The position numbers and the translations under genes were made by a program. A stretch of DNA of 13,408 nt from JAZQUM01 sp045631305 (GTDB lineage: Bacteria > Bacillota > Clostridia > Oscillospirales > Oscillospiraceae), in NCBI GenBank assembly GCA_045631305.1, contig JAZQUM010000091.1, positions 1 to 13,408 on the forward strand. Reading direction: 5' to 3'. Of this stretch, positions 5,541-13,381 are shown piece after piece. Under the pieces are notes generated by a model. It did not search any database, was not told the origin of the DNA, and saw nothing but the letters and a program-made list of their open reading frames with translations. Positions within the stretch are counted from its first letter, which is position 1, and every line of letters starts with the position of its first letter.

Positions 5541-8528
5541 TTATTCGGTACGCAGCGCTACTACAGGGTCTTTCTTGGCTGCACTGCGGGAGGGGATAAT
5601 ACCGGCAAAGAGGGTCAGCACCATGCTGATAATCATCAGCAGCACCGCCACTTCCACGGGCAAAATAGCATCGAGATTGCCAATCCCCGTCACGGAATGG
5701 AGAATGGCGTTGATGGGAATGCAGAGAAGATAGGTGACCACCACACCTAACAATCCCGATGTGAAACCGATGATCACAGTCTCGGCATTGAACATGCCGG
5801 AAACATTCCGTTTGGAAGCGCCAATAGCGCGGAGAATGCCGATCTCCTTGGTGCGCTCCTGCACGGAGATGAGGGTGATAACGCCGATCATAATCGAAGA
5901 AACGATGAGAGAAATAGAAACAAAGGCAATAAGCACATAGGTGATGGCATTGATGATGGTGGTAACGGAGGACATCATGAGCCCTACATAGTCGGTATAG
6001 GAAATGCGCTGCATTTCTTCCACACCGTCATTATAAGCCGCGATGAAATCCTCAATGAGATCCTTTTCCTCAAAGGAAGCTGCATAGAGATTGATGGCAG
6101 AGGGATCGCCCAGATCCAGGCAGCCCAGCTTCACCAGGTTATTTTCATAAGTAGCTTCCGAGAAAACCAGCACCTCATCGTAGAACTTGGCGCAGTCAGC
6201 TGCAGTATAATCTTCCATGGCGCTATCCAGATAGGCTGCAAGATAGCTCTGGGGCACGGCAGCCATCCGCGCGGCCACGCCTGCAGCATACTGGGCTTTC
6301 ACTTGCATTTCCACGCCTTCGCGGTAGATGTCCATAAGTTCTTCTTCGTCCATATCCGCAAGATAGTCTTCCACTTCCTCGCGGTCGAGGCCCATTTCTG
6401 CCGTAAGACTCTCAGCCAGGATTTCTTCCACCTTCTCGCGGTCAACACCTTCCATGGCCTGCTCCACAGAATCTTCCAGCAGTTCATCGGAGGGGATACT
6501 CATAATGGCAACGTAAGTTTTAGCCTTGCCGGCTTCATCCAATCCTTCCACGTGGCCGCGGAAAGCGGTCTCCTTTTCACTTTCGCTCATGCTGCCGGTA
6601 TTTTCTTCAAAGGGAAGGCCGGTGAAAATATCCGTCTTGGGATCGGCTTTCTGCGCTTCCACAGCCGCAGAATCTGTTGCCGCAGTGATGATGTGCTCCG
6701 TCAGTGCGGAAGTATAGGCAATAGAACCTACCAACATCCCGGAAAGTGCATCTTCCTGGAGACGGATGATGCCCGAAACACGGATGCTCTCGCCGCCGGA
6801 ATAGAGATAGCGGAGGCCCGAATCGGTTTTGGTAAGATCCGTGTAGATGTCCTGCTCGGCATCGTAAGTATACATATCAGCAGGAAGCACAGCGCGGAAT
6901 TCCATGTCACAGATCTCCTGGTAAGTCCAGCTGGCATCCCCGCGTGAAAGCTCCGTCTTTTCCATGGCGGCATCCATAATGGCTTCGATTTCTTCGCGGG
7001 GCAAAAGACCCAGCGCATACAAGGTCATATCATCCAGCTCGTTGTTCTGATCCAGCACCAGAACAACTTCGTTGTATTCATCCGGCCAGGTGCCGTATAC
7101 CAGTTCATACTGGTCCTGCAGCAAGTCGCTTACCATCTGCCCATCATCACCGGGCAGCATTTCCTGCCACAGTACCGCGCCGGGGCTCTGGCTCATCATG
7201 GAAGCCATGGGAGAAGAAGATGTGGCTTCCATGGAAGCTGCCATATCTGCACCCATGTATTCTGCCATGAGTTCACCAAGGAGTTCCGTAGTGTCGGAAA
7301 CGATGATATCCCCGTCCACATTCTTGGTGAGGATCTTCAGGTCCAGATCGTAAGAATACTGCACGCCGCTGATAGCCTCAGCAATCACAGGATCGGCTGC
7401 CATCTCCTTTTCAATGTGGGTCTTAAAGGCAGCGAGGTCATTTTCGTCCAGTTCGGTGTTGTTCAGGGCATTCATCATGCTGTGAAGCATAGCCTTTTGA
7501 TACACCCCGTCTCTTTCATGGGTGCCCGTGGATTCCGCGGCCTCCTGGAAGGAAAGCAGCAGCGAGCCAAGATCCATGTGCTGAGATTGCAGCTGCAGCG
7601 GATAAGACGCAAGAGTCTCTTCCTGCACGGTATCGATATAGGTGGTCATGCCCTGCGAAATGGCAAAGATCAGTGCAATGCCAATAATGCCGATGGAGCC
7701 TGCAAAGCTGGTGAGGGCGGTGCGGCCCTTTTTGGTGAAAAGGTTGTTGAGCGAAAGACCAAAAGAGGTGGCAAAGGACATGGAGGGCTTCTTTTCCCCC
7801 TTCTTTCCCTTTGCGTTCTTTTCTTCCTTCAGCGCAGCATACTCCGCTTCATCCAGAGGCGCGGAATCGGAAAGGACGCGCCCATCCAGCATGCGCACAG
7901 TGCGGGTAGCGTAGGTTTCGGCAAGCTCGGGATTATGGGTCACCATGATCACCAGACGCTCGCGGGAAATCTCTTTAAGAATCTCCATGACCTGCACGCT
8001 GGTTTCGGAGTCCAGTGCGCCGGTGGGCTCGTCGGCAAGGATGATCTCAGGATCGTTGACGATGGCGCGGGCAATGGCCACGCGCTGCATCTGCCCGCCG
8101 CTCATTTCCGCAGGCTTTTTCTTCAGCTGGTCACCAAGCCCTACCGATTCCAGCGCCTTTTGCGCCCGCTGACGACGTTCGGCTTTGGAAACACCCGAAA
8201 GTGTCAGCGCCAGCTCCACGTTGCGAAGCACAGACTGGTGAGGAATAAGATTATAGTTCTGGAACACGAAACCTACAGAATGGTTGCGGTACGCATCCCA
8301 ATCCCGGTCACGAAAATCTTTGGTAGAAACACCACCAATGCGAAGGTCACCTTCGGTATAGCGGTCCAGCCCGCCGATGATGTTGAGCATGGTGGTCTTG
8401 CCGCAGCCGGACTGGCCGAGAATGGCCACAAATTCCGCCTTGCGGAAGGCAAGATCGATCCCCTTAAGCGCGTGAACATCATTTCCGGCAGCAGGATAAA
8501 TTTTGGTAATACCCTTAAGCTCCAGCAT
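5541..8528 (-). CDS. ABC transporter, ATPase fused to FtsX-type permease with a very large extracytoplasmic domain
   Basis: Protein of 995 residues. An N-terminal ATPase of the MacB/LolD/FtsE type has Walker A GQSGCGKTT (38-46), Q-loop Gln90, signature SGGQ (143-146), Walker B IILADEP (162-168), D-loop ALDS (171-174) and switch His198. A Lys-rich linker (about 230-250) follows. The permease half has a first membrane helix at about 272-295, an extracytoplasmic domain at about 296-850, three more helices (about 853-880, 912-938, 955-980), and the FtsX motif ERTKEIGILRAIGAS (891-905) between helices 2 and 3. MacB-family proteins do not transport through a channel; they transmit motion across the membrane to drive export or release of substrates. 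The outer domain of about 555 residues is roughly twice that of MacB and contains an acidic helical part and a Met-rich stretch. An upstream TTG or ATG would add about 40 residues, but AGAGG 7 nt before ATG 8528 and the start MLELKGITKIY fix the start. No partner or two-component sensor gene lies nearby; substrate unknown. Confidence 0.93.
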   Translation of the reverse strand: MLELKGITKIYPAAGNDVHALKGIDLAFRKAEFVAILGQSGCGKTTMLNIIGGLDRYTEGDLRIGGVSTKDFRDRDWDAYRNHSVGFVFQNYNLIPHQSVLRNVELALTLSGVSKAERRQRAQKALESVGLGDQLKKKPAEMSGGQMQRVAIARAIVNDPEIILADEPTGALDSETSVQVMEILKEISRERLVIMVTHNPELAETYATRTVRMLDGRVLSDSAPLDEAEYAALKEEKNAKGKKGEKKPSMSFATSFGLSLNNLFTKKGRTALTSFAGSIGIIGIALIFAISQGMTTYIDTVQEETLASYPLQLQSQHMDLGSLLLSFQEAAESTGTHERDGVYQKAMLHSMMNALNNTELDENDLAAFKTHIEKEMAADPVIAEAISGVQYSYDLDLKILTKNVDGDIIVSDTTELLGELMAEYMGADMAASMEATSSSPMASMMSQSPGAVLWQEMLPGDDGQMVSDLLQDQYELVYGTWPDEYNEVVLVLDQNNELDDMTLYALGLLPREEIEAIMDAAMEKTELSRGDASWTYQEICDMEFRAVLPADMYTYDAEQDIYTDLTKTDSGLRYLYSGGESIRVSGIIRLQEDALSGMLVGSIAYTSALTEHIITAATDSAAVEAQKADPKTDIFTGLPFEENTGSMSESEKETAFRGHVEGLDEAGKAKTYVAIMSIPSDELLEDSVEQAMEGVDREKVEEILAESLTAEMGLDREEVEDYLADMDEEELMDIYREGVEMQVKAQYAAGVAARMAAVPQSYLAAYLDSAMEDYTAADCAKFYDEVLVFSEATYENNLVKLGCLDLGDPSAINLYAASFEEKDLIEDFIAAYNDGVEEMQRISYTDYVGLMMSSVTTIINAITYVLIAFVSISLIVSSIMIGVITLISVQERTKEIGILRAIGASKRNVSGMFNAETVIIGFTSGLLGVVVTYLLCIPINAILHSVTGIGNLDAILPVEVAVLLMIISMVLTLFAGIIPSRSAAKKDPVVALRTE

Positions 8529-8535
8529 AAAGAAA

Positions 8536-8540
8536 CCTCT
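8536..8540 (-). promoter_or_regulatory. Ribosome site deciding the ABC protein start
   Basis: AGAGG (complement of 8536-8540) lies 7 nt before ATG 8528. It excludes the longer in-frame reading back to 8648, which would also pass through the predicted promoter and part of the upstream terminator. Confidence 0.8.
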
Positions 8541-8565
8541 TTCCCATGATAATTTTCTTGTTTTG

Positions 8566-8594
8566 AGAGTATCATCCGCACAATTTGAAGTCAA
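8566..8594 (-). promoter_or_regulatory. Possible promoter of the ABC transporter gene
   Basis: On the minus strand, TTGACT (complement of 8589-8594, 5 of 6 to consensus) is followed after 17 nt by TACTCT (complement of 8566-8571), preceded by TGA, a TGn extended -10. The -10 hexamer itself is weak. Since a terminator isolates this gene from the mfd operon, some promoter is expected here. Confidence 0.45.
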
Positions 8595-8619
8595 TCTCTC
8601 CTTGTCAGAATTTACCAAC

Positions 8620-8631
8620 TGTTCATGAACA
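8620..8631. promoter_or_regulatory. 12-bp palindrome upstream of the ABC promoter, candidate operator
   Basis: TGTTCATGAACA is a perfect palindrome about 25 nt upstream of the predicted -35 box of the ABC gene and directly next to the terminator stem of the neighbouring operon. Position suits an activator or repressor site; no regulator gene is present in the window. Confidence 0.35.
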
Positions 8632-8666
8632 AAAAGAAAACGGCGCAAAATGCACCGTTTTCTTTT
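8632..8666 (-). terminator. Terminator of the mfd-foldase operon
   Basis: AAAAGAAAACGG pairs with CCGTTTTCTTTT (8632-8643 with 8655-8666), with an imperfect inner GC extension and a small A-rich loop. It begins 8 nt after the stop of the foldase gene; on the minus strand it ends in a T-rich run (TTTTCTTTTT). The T-rich plus side could make it work in both directions. Confidence 0.8.
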
Positions 8667-8674
8667 GTTTTTCT

Positions 8675-9751
8675 TTATTCAGCCAACATTGCTTCCATTG
8701 CGGCGATCAGCGCTTCGTAATAGCTCTGCGCAGAAACACTTTCATAGGCATCACTGAACTCTACTTCAGCCGTGTTCACCGCATCCTGGAAGAATACAGT
8801 AAAGTATTCTGCTACAAGACTCTCCGTGTCCAGAGGCAGACGCAGGATGATATGGTAACCGTAGTCGGTCGTGACAATGCCGCTGTATTCGTTTTCACCC
8901 AAAGCCTTGTAGGCATCGGCAAAACCGGGCACCAGCGTTTCTTCACTGCTCTTGTTGAAAGTATAGCCGTTGGGATTGGCGGCCATGCCGGGGTCTTCAC
9001 CGTATTCAGCAATAAAACCATCAAAGAGGGTCTCAAGATCTGCATCGCCACGGTTATCCAGCGCAGCAAGGACCTCCTCAGCCTTGGTCAGCTTTTCGGC
9101 GGCCTCTTCTTCAGAGCACTCACGGATGTTAAAAAGCACATGCTTCACAGTGTGAGCGCCAATCGTAGCGCCATAATCTTTGAGGGCGTCTTCAGTAGGG
9201 TGAATCTTGCTGGTTTCATCCAGAAACTCTTCTTGCAAACCACCGTAGAGATACACAACACTATCCAGTTCTTCCATCAATTCAATGCTCACGCCCTGCA
9301 TTTCCATCTGCTGGGTATAAGCTTCCATACCGCCGTAATATTCAGCAGTTGCTTCGGTATCGGCAGCGATGGAAGCCAGATCTTCTTCAGTAAGTTCCAC
9401 GCCGTTTTCAGCGGCAAGGTTTTTCACCACTGCATAGAGCGCTGCCGTTTTAGCTGCTTCACTCTTGATGTACTCATCCATAGTGAAGCCTTCCAAATCT
9501 GCGGCCCAGTCAAGGCTGCCGTAATAGTCCAGTTCGCTGCATTCATAGCCAACCCAATAGAAAAATTCTTCTGCCGTTACTTCCACACCGTTGGCCACCA
9601 GCATCACCGCATCGGGAGAGATGCCTGTGGTTTCATAAATGAAGCCTTCTTTCACACTGCCCTTGTAGTTAATGCCGCCTTTGCCGCAACCTGCCAGAAG
9701 GCCAAGGCACACCACCAATACAAGAACCGTTGCCAATACTTTTTTCATCAT
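8675..9751 (-). CDS. Parvulin-type peptidyl-prolyl isomerase lipoprotein (PrsA/SurA-like foldase)
   Basis: Protein of 358 residues. A lipoprotein signal (MMKK, hydrophobic core, lipobox LLAGC with Cys22) places it on the outer face of the membrane. Residues about 45-190 form a SurA-N-like helical chaperone part. A PpiC rotamase domain follows at about 200-305, recognised by KHVLFNI (203-209), GEDPGMAANPNGYTF (251-265) and GYHIILRL (298-305); His204 and His300 match the paired parvulin active-site histidines. The protein is strongly acidic. PrsA-type foldases help secreted proteins fold after export; the client is unknown. Its ATG overlaps the mfd stop (ATGA, 9748-9751) with AAGGAG inside mfd, so it is cotranscribed and probably coupled. 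A second ATG directly follows the first; which is used is open. Activity of the isomerase domain is inferred. Confidence 0.9.
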   Translation of the reverse strand: MMKKVLATVLVLVVCLGLLAGCGKGGINYKGSVKEGFIYETTGISPDAVMLVANGVEVTAEEFFYWVGYECSELDYYGSLDWAADLEGFTMDEYIKSEAAKTAALYAVVKNLAAENGVELTEEDLASIAADTEATAEYYGGMEAYTQQMEMQGVSIELMEELDSVVYLYGGLQEEFLDETSKIHPTEDALKDYGATIGAHTVKHVLFNIRECSEEEAAEKLTKAEEVLAALDNRGDADLETLFDGFIAEYGEDPGMAANPNGYTFNKSSEETLVPGFADAYKALGENEYSGIVTTDYGYHIILRLPLDTESLVAEYFTVFFQDAVNTAEVEFSDAYESVSAQSYYEALIAAMEAMLAE

Positions 9752-12700
9752 GTTGTTTCTCCTTTATTCTGTGAATCTATCACAGAAAGTTTCATATCTT
9801 CTACCAGCGCCAGCGCGCTTTCCAGAACATTTTCGCCCTTTTTCAGATGCAGCGTCATCATGGGCTGCTCACCGGAAGCGATGCGAAGGCGCTCGCGGTA
9901 TCTGGGCATGGCGCATACCGCTGCGAGAGCTGCCACTTCCACGCCTTCTCCCAGCTTCAGCCGCAGCTTCAGCTCCTTCTGGGAAATATCCGTAATACCA
10001 ACGCTTGCCGCATGACGGCGCAACAACGCAACATCCATCAGTGCCATCACCGACTTGGGCGGCTCACCGTAGCGGTCCAGCAGTTCATCCACCAACTCGC
10101 CCGCTTCAGCCGCAGAGCGGACAGCGGCGATGCGGCGGTAAAGGTCCATGCGCTGGGCAGCGGAAGGCACATAGTTTTCCGGAATGTTGGCAGAAATCGT
10201 CAGGTCTGCCGCACATTCGGTACGCTGCGGCTTTTTTACGCCCTGCTCTTCCGTTACCGCTTCTTCCAGGAGTTTGAGATAGAGATCGTAACCCACGCTC
10301 ATCATATATCCGCTTTGTTCGGGGCCCAAAAGGTTGCCCGCACCGCGGATCTCAAGGTCGCGCATAGCGATCTTGAACCCGGAGCCAAACTCCACATATT
10401 CACGGATAGCCCCAAGGCGTTTGGATGCCACTTCGGTAAGAATTTTACCGGGACGATACGTCATGTAGGCAAAAGCTCTTCTGTGGCTGCGGCCGATGCG
10501 GCCGCGGATCTGATGGAGCTGGGCAAGCCCCATTTTATCTGCATCTTCAATGACCAGCGTATTCACGTTGGGAATATCGATGCCCGTTTCGATGATGGTG
10601 GTGCAAACCAGCACGTCCGCTTCCCCATCCACCATTTCACGCATGACGGTGGAAAGCTGCTGCTCGCTCATTTTGCCGTGGCCCACCACTACGCGCACAT
10701 CCTCGCCCAGCATTTCGGAAATGCGGAGAGCGGTGCGGTCAATGGTCTCCACCTTATTGTGGAGATAGAAAATCTGACCACCTCGGGCGATCTCGCGGCG
10801 CATGGCTTCTGCCAGCATGCCCCAATCGTGCTCCAGCACATAGGTCTGCACAGGCTGGCGGTCACGGGGCGGCTCTTCGATGGCACTCATATCGCGAATG
10901 CCGGAAAGGGCCATATTCAGCGTGCGGGGAATAGGGGTTGCCGACAGGGTCAACACATCCACCTGACGGCTCATTTCCTTCAGCTTTTCTTTGTGGCTCA
11001 CGCCGAAACGCTGCTCTTCGTCAATAATCAAAAGGCCCAGGTCGCGGAACTTGATGCTCTTTTGCAAGAGGCGATGGGTGCCGATGAGAAGATCGATTTT
11101 CCCAGCTTCCAGCCGCTTTAAAATATCCGCTGTCTGCTTAGGGGTGCGGAAACGGGAAAGCACTTCAATATTTACAGGGAAATTGCGGAAACGGCTCATA
11201 GCCGTGGCATAATGCTGTTGGGCAAGAACGGTGGTGGGAACCAGAATGGCTGCCTGCTTTCCGTCCAGCACGCATTTCATCACCGCGCGCAAAGCAACTT
11301 CCGTCTTGCCGTAACCCACATCGCCGCAGAGAAGACGGTCCATGGGACGGGAGCTTTCCATGTCGCTTTTGATCTCGCTGATGCAGCGGAGCTGATCGTC
11401 GGTCTCTTCATAGTCGAAGGCCTCTTCGAATTCCTGCTGCCAGGGAGAATCGGGCGAGAAGGCAAAGCCGGGCTCCTTCTGCCGCTGGGCATAAAGGGCG
11501 ATGAGCCCCTTGGCCAGATCCTTGGCTGCGGCTTTGGCCCGAAGCTTAGTCTTGGCCCAGTCGGTGCCGCCCAGCTTGTTGAGCCTCATCTTTTCCGTGT
11601 CGTCCCCGCCGCCGATGTATTTACTCACCAGATCCAGCGAGGTGGCAGGCACATAAAGGCAGTCACTGCCTGCGTAGACAATGCGGATATAGTCCTTTTC
11701 CACCCCATCCACGGGCATGCGGACAATGCCTGTAAAGCGACCCACACCGTGGTGCACGTGCACCACAAGGTCACCGGGGGTAAGGTCGGTATAAGATTGG
11801 AGTTTTTCTCCCGCGCTTACTTTGGCGCCCCGCTTCACTTTGCGGATATTGGGGGCAGAAAGCTGGCCTTCCGACAAAATAGCCAGACCCAGCGCAGGAT
11901 ATTCCGCGCCGCCCGAGAGAGCGCCCACGGCAATGCGGATCTGTCCACCTTTGGGGAGATGTGTCAAATTCACATCCAGCGCGGCAGGCATACTCTTTTC
12001 TTCCAGCAGCCGCTGCAGATTTCGCCCGCGACCTTCGCTGCCGCAAAGCACCATCACAGCGGTGTGGGAAGCGCGGTACTGCTCAAGGTCGGCACGGGCA
12101 GTTTCAAAGCTGCCGCCATACGAGGGCAGCTGCTTGGTCATGGCGCTGAGCAACGCCTTGGGCGCCACCGCATAACGGGAGGTAGGCAGGGCATCCAAAA
12201 GGCAAACCGCGTAAGCGCGGCTCTTTTCCCAAAATTCCGTTTCGGAAAGCATCAGCTCAGAAAAATCGGAAGCAAGGACTTCGCTTTCTGTCAGCACTTT
12301 CAGATCTTCCCGCCAAAGGGCAATTTCATTTTTCACTGCCTCGCCCACACGGGCACTTTCTGAAAAGATCACCACAGCGTTTCGGGGGAGGTAATCCCAG
12401 GCGGTGGTCACCTCATCGTAGATGGCCGCCATATAGCGGTCACGCCCACCGAAAATAACACCCTGATCCAATGCCTCGGCATCGCCCAAAAGGGTACGGC
12501 CCAATTTTTTGGTTTCACTCTTCCCTTCTAATCGGGAACCCAGTTTTTTTAGTTTTTCTGCCTTGTTTTCGCCGCAGGCGAACAGCACTTCCGCTGCAGG
12601 CAGCACTGTAGCAGATTCAATATTTTTGGTGCGGCGCTGGCTGGAGACATCGAAATGACCCATGGCGTCGATCTCGTCATCGAAAAATTCGCAGCGCACG

Positions 12701-13269
12701 GGAAGGGGCATTTCGGGAGAATACACATCCAGAATGCCGCCTCGCAGCGCAAACTGGCCCGGCCCTTCCACCGCATCAGCACGGGTATAGCCTGCCCGCA
12801 CCAGCTTATCTGTCAGTTCTTTCAAATCGTGCTGCTCACCCACCGCAAGGGTGAAAGAAGCATCCTGCAGCACTTCACAAGGCAAGGTTCGCATCATTAA
12901 GGCGCGAGGTGTGGTGACCACAGCCCGTTTGGGCGCAGTCAAAAGGGCATGCAGCGCACCAAGGCGGCGATGCTCCCAACCATGGGATGCGGAGACCGGA
13001 TGGAACTGCCATTCACGGCCAGGCAAGGTCAAAACCTGCTGCTCCCCAAGAAGGGCAGCAAGGTCGCCGGCAGTGCGCTCGGCTTCCTTATCTCCCTCGC
13101 ACACCACCACGATGGGGCAGTTCATGGCATTTGCCGCAGATGCAGCAAAAAGCGCCTGATTCACACCACCAAGGCCCGTTACGGCCAAAGGACTTTCTCC
13201 ACCCTGCAGATGTTCCTGCGCGGCGGCAAATTCACTCAGCGACCAGAGTTTTTCCAAGAGTCTGATCAT
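9748..13269 (-). CDS. mfd: Transcription-repair coupling factor Mfd
   Basis: Protein of 1173 residues, normal for Mfd. It is an ATP-driven translocase that removes RNA polymerase stalled at DNA lesions and recruits UvrA for excision repair. In order: a UvrB-like N-terminal region with GPGQFALRGGILDVYSP (169-185) and the usual degenerate Walker A (about 31-40); the CarD-like RNA polymerase-interaction domain starting LTPGDLVVHVHHGVGRFTGI (496-515); RecG-like motor motifs GDVGYGKTE (649-657), DEEQ (750-753), SATPIPRT (776-783), TIIETGIDIP (891-900) and QIRGRIGRS (920-928); and the C-terminal TRCF domain (about 1020-1160). ATG 13269 is chosen from homology at MIRLLEKLW, an AAGGAG 11 nt upstream, and a -10 box just before it; a TTG at 13395 would lie upstream of that promoter. 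All motor motifs are intact. It overlaps the foldase gene by 4 nt. Confidence 0.98.
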   Translation of the reverse strand: MIRLLEKLWSLSEFAAAQEHLQGGESPLAVTGLGGVNQALFAASAANAMNCPIVVVCEGDKEAERTAGDLAALLGEQQVLTLPGREWQFHPVSASHGWEHRRLGALHALLTAPKRAVVTTPRALMMRTLPCEVLQDASFTLAVGEQHDLKELTDKLVRAGYTRADAVEGPGQFALRGGILDVYSPEMPLPVRCEFFDDEIDAMGHFDVSSQRRTKNIESATVLPAAEVLFACGENKAEKLKKLGSRLEGKSETKKLGRTLLGDAEALDQGVIFGGRDRYMAAIYDEVTTAWDYLPRNAVVIFSESARVGEAVKNEIALWREDLKVLTESEVLASDFSELMLSETEFWEKSRAYAVCLLDALPTSRYAVAPKALLSAMTKQLPSYGGSFETARADLEQYRASHTAVMVLCGSEGRGRNLQRLLEEKSMPAALDVNLTHLPKGGQIRIAVGALSGGAEYPALGLAILSEGQLSAPNIRKVKRGAKVSAGEKLQSYTDLTPGDLVVHVHHGVGRFTGIVRMPVDGVEKDYIRIVYAGSDCLYVPATSLDLVSKYIGGGDDTEKMRLNKLGGTDWAKTKLRAKAAAKDLAKGLIALYAQRQKEPGFAFSPDSPWQQEFEEAFDYEETDDQLRCISEIKSDMESSRPMDRLLCGDVGYGKTEVALRAVMKCVLDGKQAAILVPTTVLAQQHYATAMSRFRNFPVNIEVLSRFRTPKQTADILKRLEAGKIDLLIGTHRLLQKSIKFRDLGLLIIDEEQRFGVSHKEKLKEMSRQVDVLTLSATPIPRTLNMALSGIRDMSAIEEPPRDRQPVQTYVLEHDWGMLAEAMRREIARGGQIFYLHNKVETIDRTALRISEMLGEDVRVVVGHGKMSEQQLSTVMREMVDGEADVLVCTTIIETGIDIPNVNTLVIEDADKMGLAQLHQIRGRIGRSHRRAFAYMTYRPGKILTEVASKRLGAIREYVEFGSGFKIAMRDLEIRGAGNLLGPEQSGYMMSVGYDLYLKLLEEAVTEEQGVKKPQRTECAADLTISANIPENYVPSAAQRMDLYRRIAAVRSAAEAGELVDELLDRYGEPPKSVMALMDVALLRRHAASVGITDISQKELKLRLKLGEGVEVAALAAVCAMPRYRERLRIASGEQPMMTLHLKKGENVLESALALVEDMKLSVIDSQNKGETT

Positions 13270-13280
13270 GGCTGCCCCAT

Positions 13281-13286
13281 CTCCTT
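13281..13286 (-). promoter_or_regulatory. Ribosome site of mfd with long spacing
   Basis: AAGGAG (complement) lies 11 nt before ATG 13269, at the long end of usual spacing. An ATG directly after it is out of frame and closes after four codons (ATG GGG CAG CCA TGA), overlapping the mfd start; it may be incidental. Confidence 0.6.
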
Positions 13287-13291
13287 TCCTA

Positions 13292-13320
13292 AGTATACTA
13301 TCCCCAAAAGGGGCGCAAAA
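13292..13320 (-). promoter_or_regulatory. Possible mfd promoter
   Basis: TATACT (complement of 13292-13297) matches the -10 consensus in 5 of 6 positions. A -35 is weak: TTTTGC lies 17 nt upstream. The CCCC-AAAA-GGGG inverted repeat (13302-13313) sits in the spacer. The start point would fall near 13285, giving a very short leader that begins around the ribosome site. Confidence 0.45.
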
Positions 13321-13329
13321 TGCATAACG

Positions 13330-13381
13330 AAGCGCAGCCCGCATCCCACAGGGGGAGGGGCTGTGCTTTTTTCTTTCTTTT
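13330..13381 (+). terminator. Terminator-like hairpin pointing away from mfd
   Basis: AAGCGCAGCCC (13330-13340) pairs with GGGCTGTGCTT (13358-13368), 11 bp with one G-U pair, around a 17-nt loop that can itself form CCC/GGG. It is followed by TTTTTCTTTCTTTT, a good plus-strand T-tract. On the minus strand the same stem has an A-C mismatch and a poorer T-tract (TTCGTTATGCATTTT), but could still end an unseen gene to the right. Confidence 0.6.

Noticed and set aside
5541..8528. Bce-type antimicrobial peptide detoxification module.
   Set aside because: ATPase and permease are fused, only four membrane helices are visible rather than ten, and no two-component genes are adjacent.
7416..8549. Plus-strand open frame of 377 codons opposite the ABC ATPase.
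   Set aside because: It is a shadow of an unmistakable ATPase, with no domain and no ribosome site noted.
9847..12363. Two long plus-strand open frames opposite mfd (about 424 and 383 codons).
   Set aside because: Antisense shadows of mfd, which has all expected motifs in order; composition is that of a mirrored frame.
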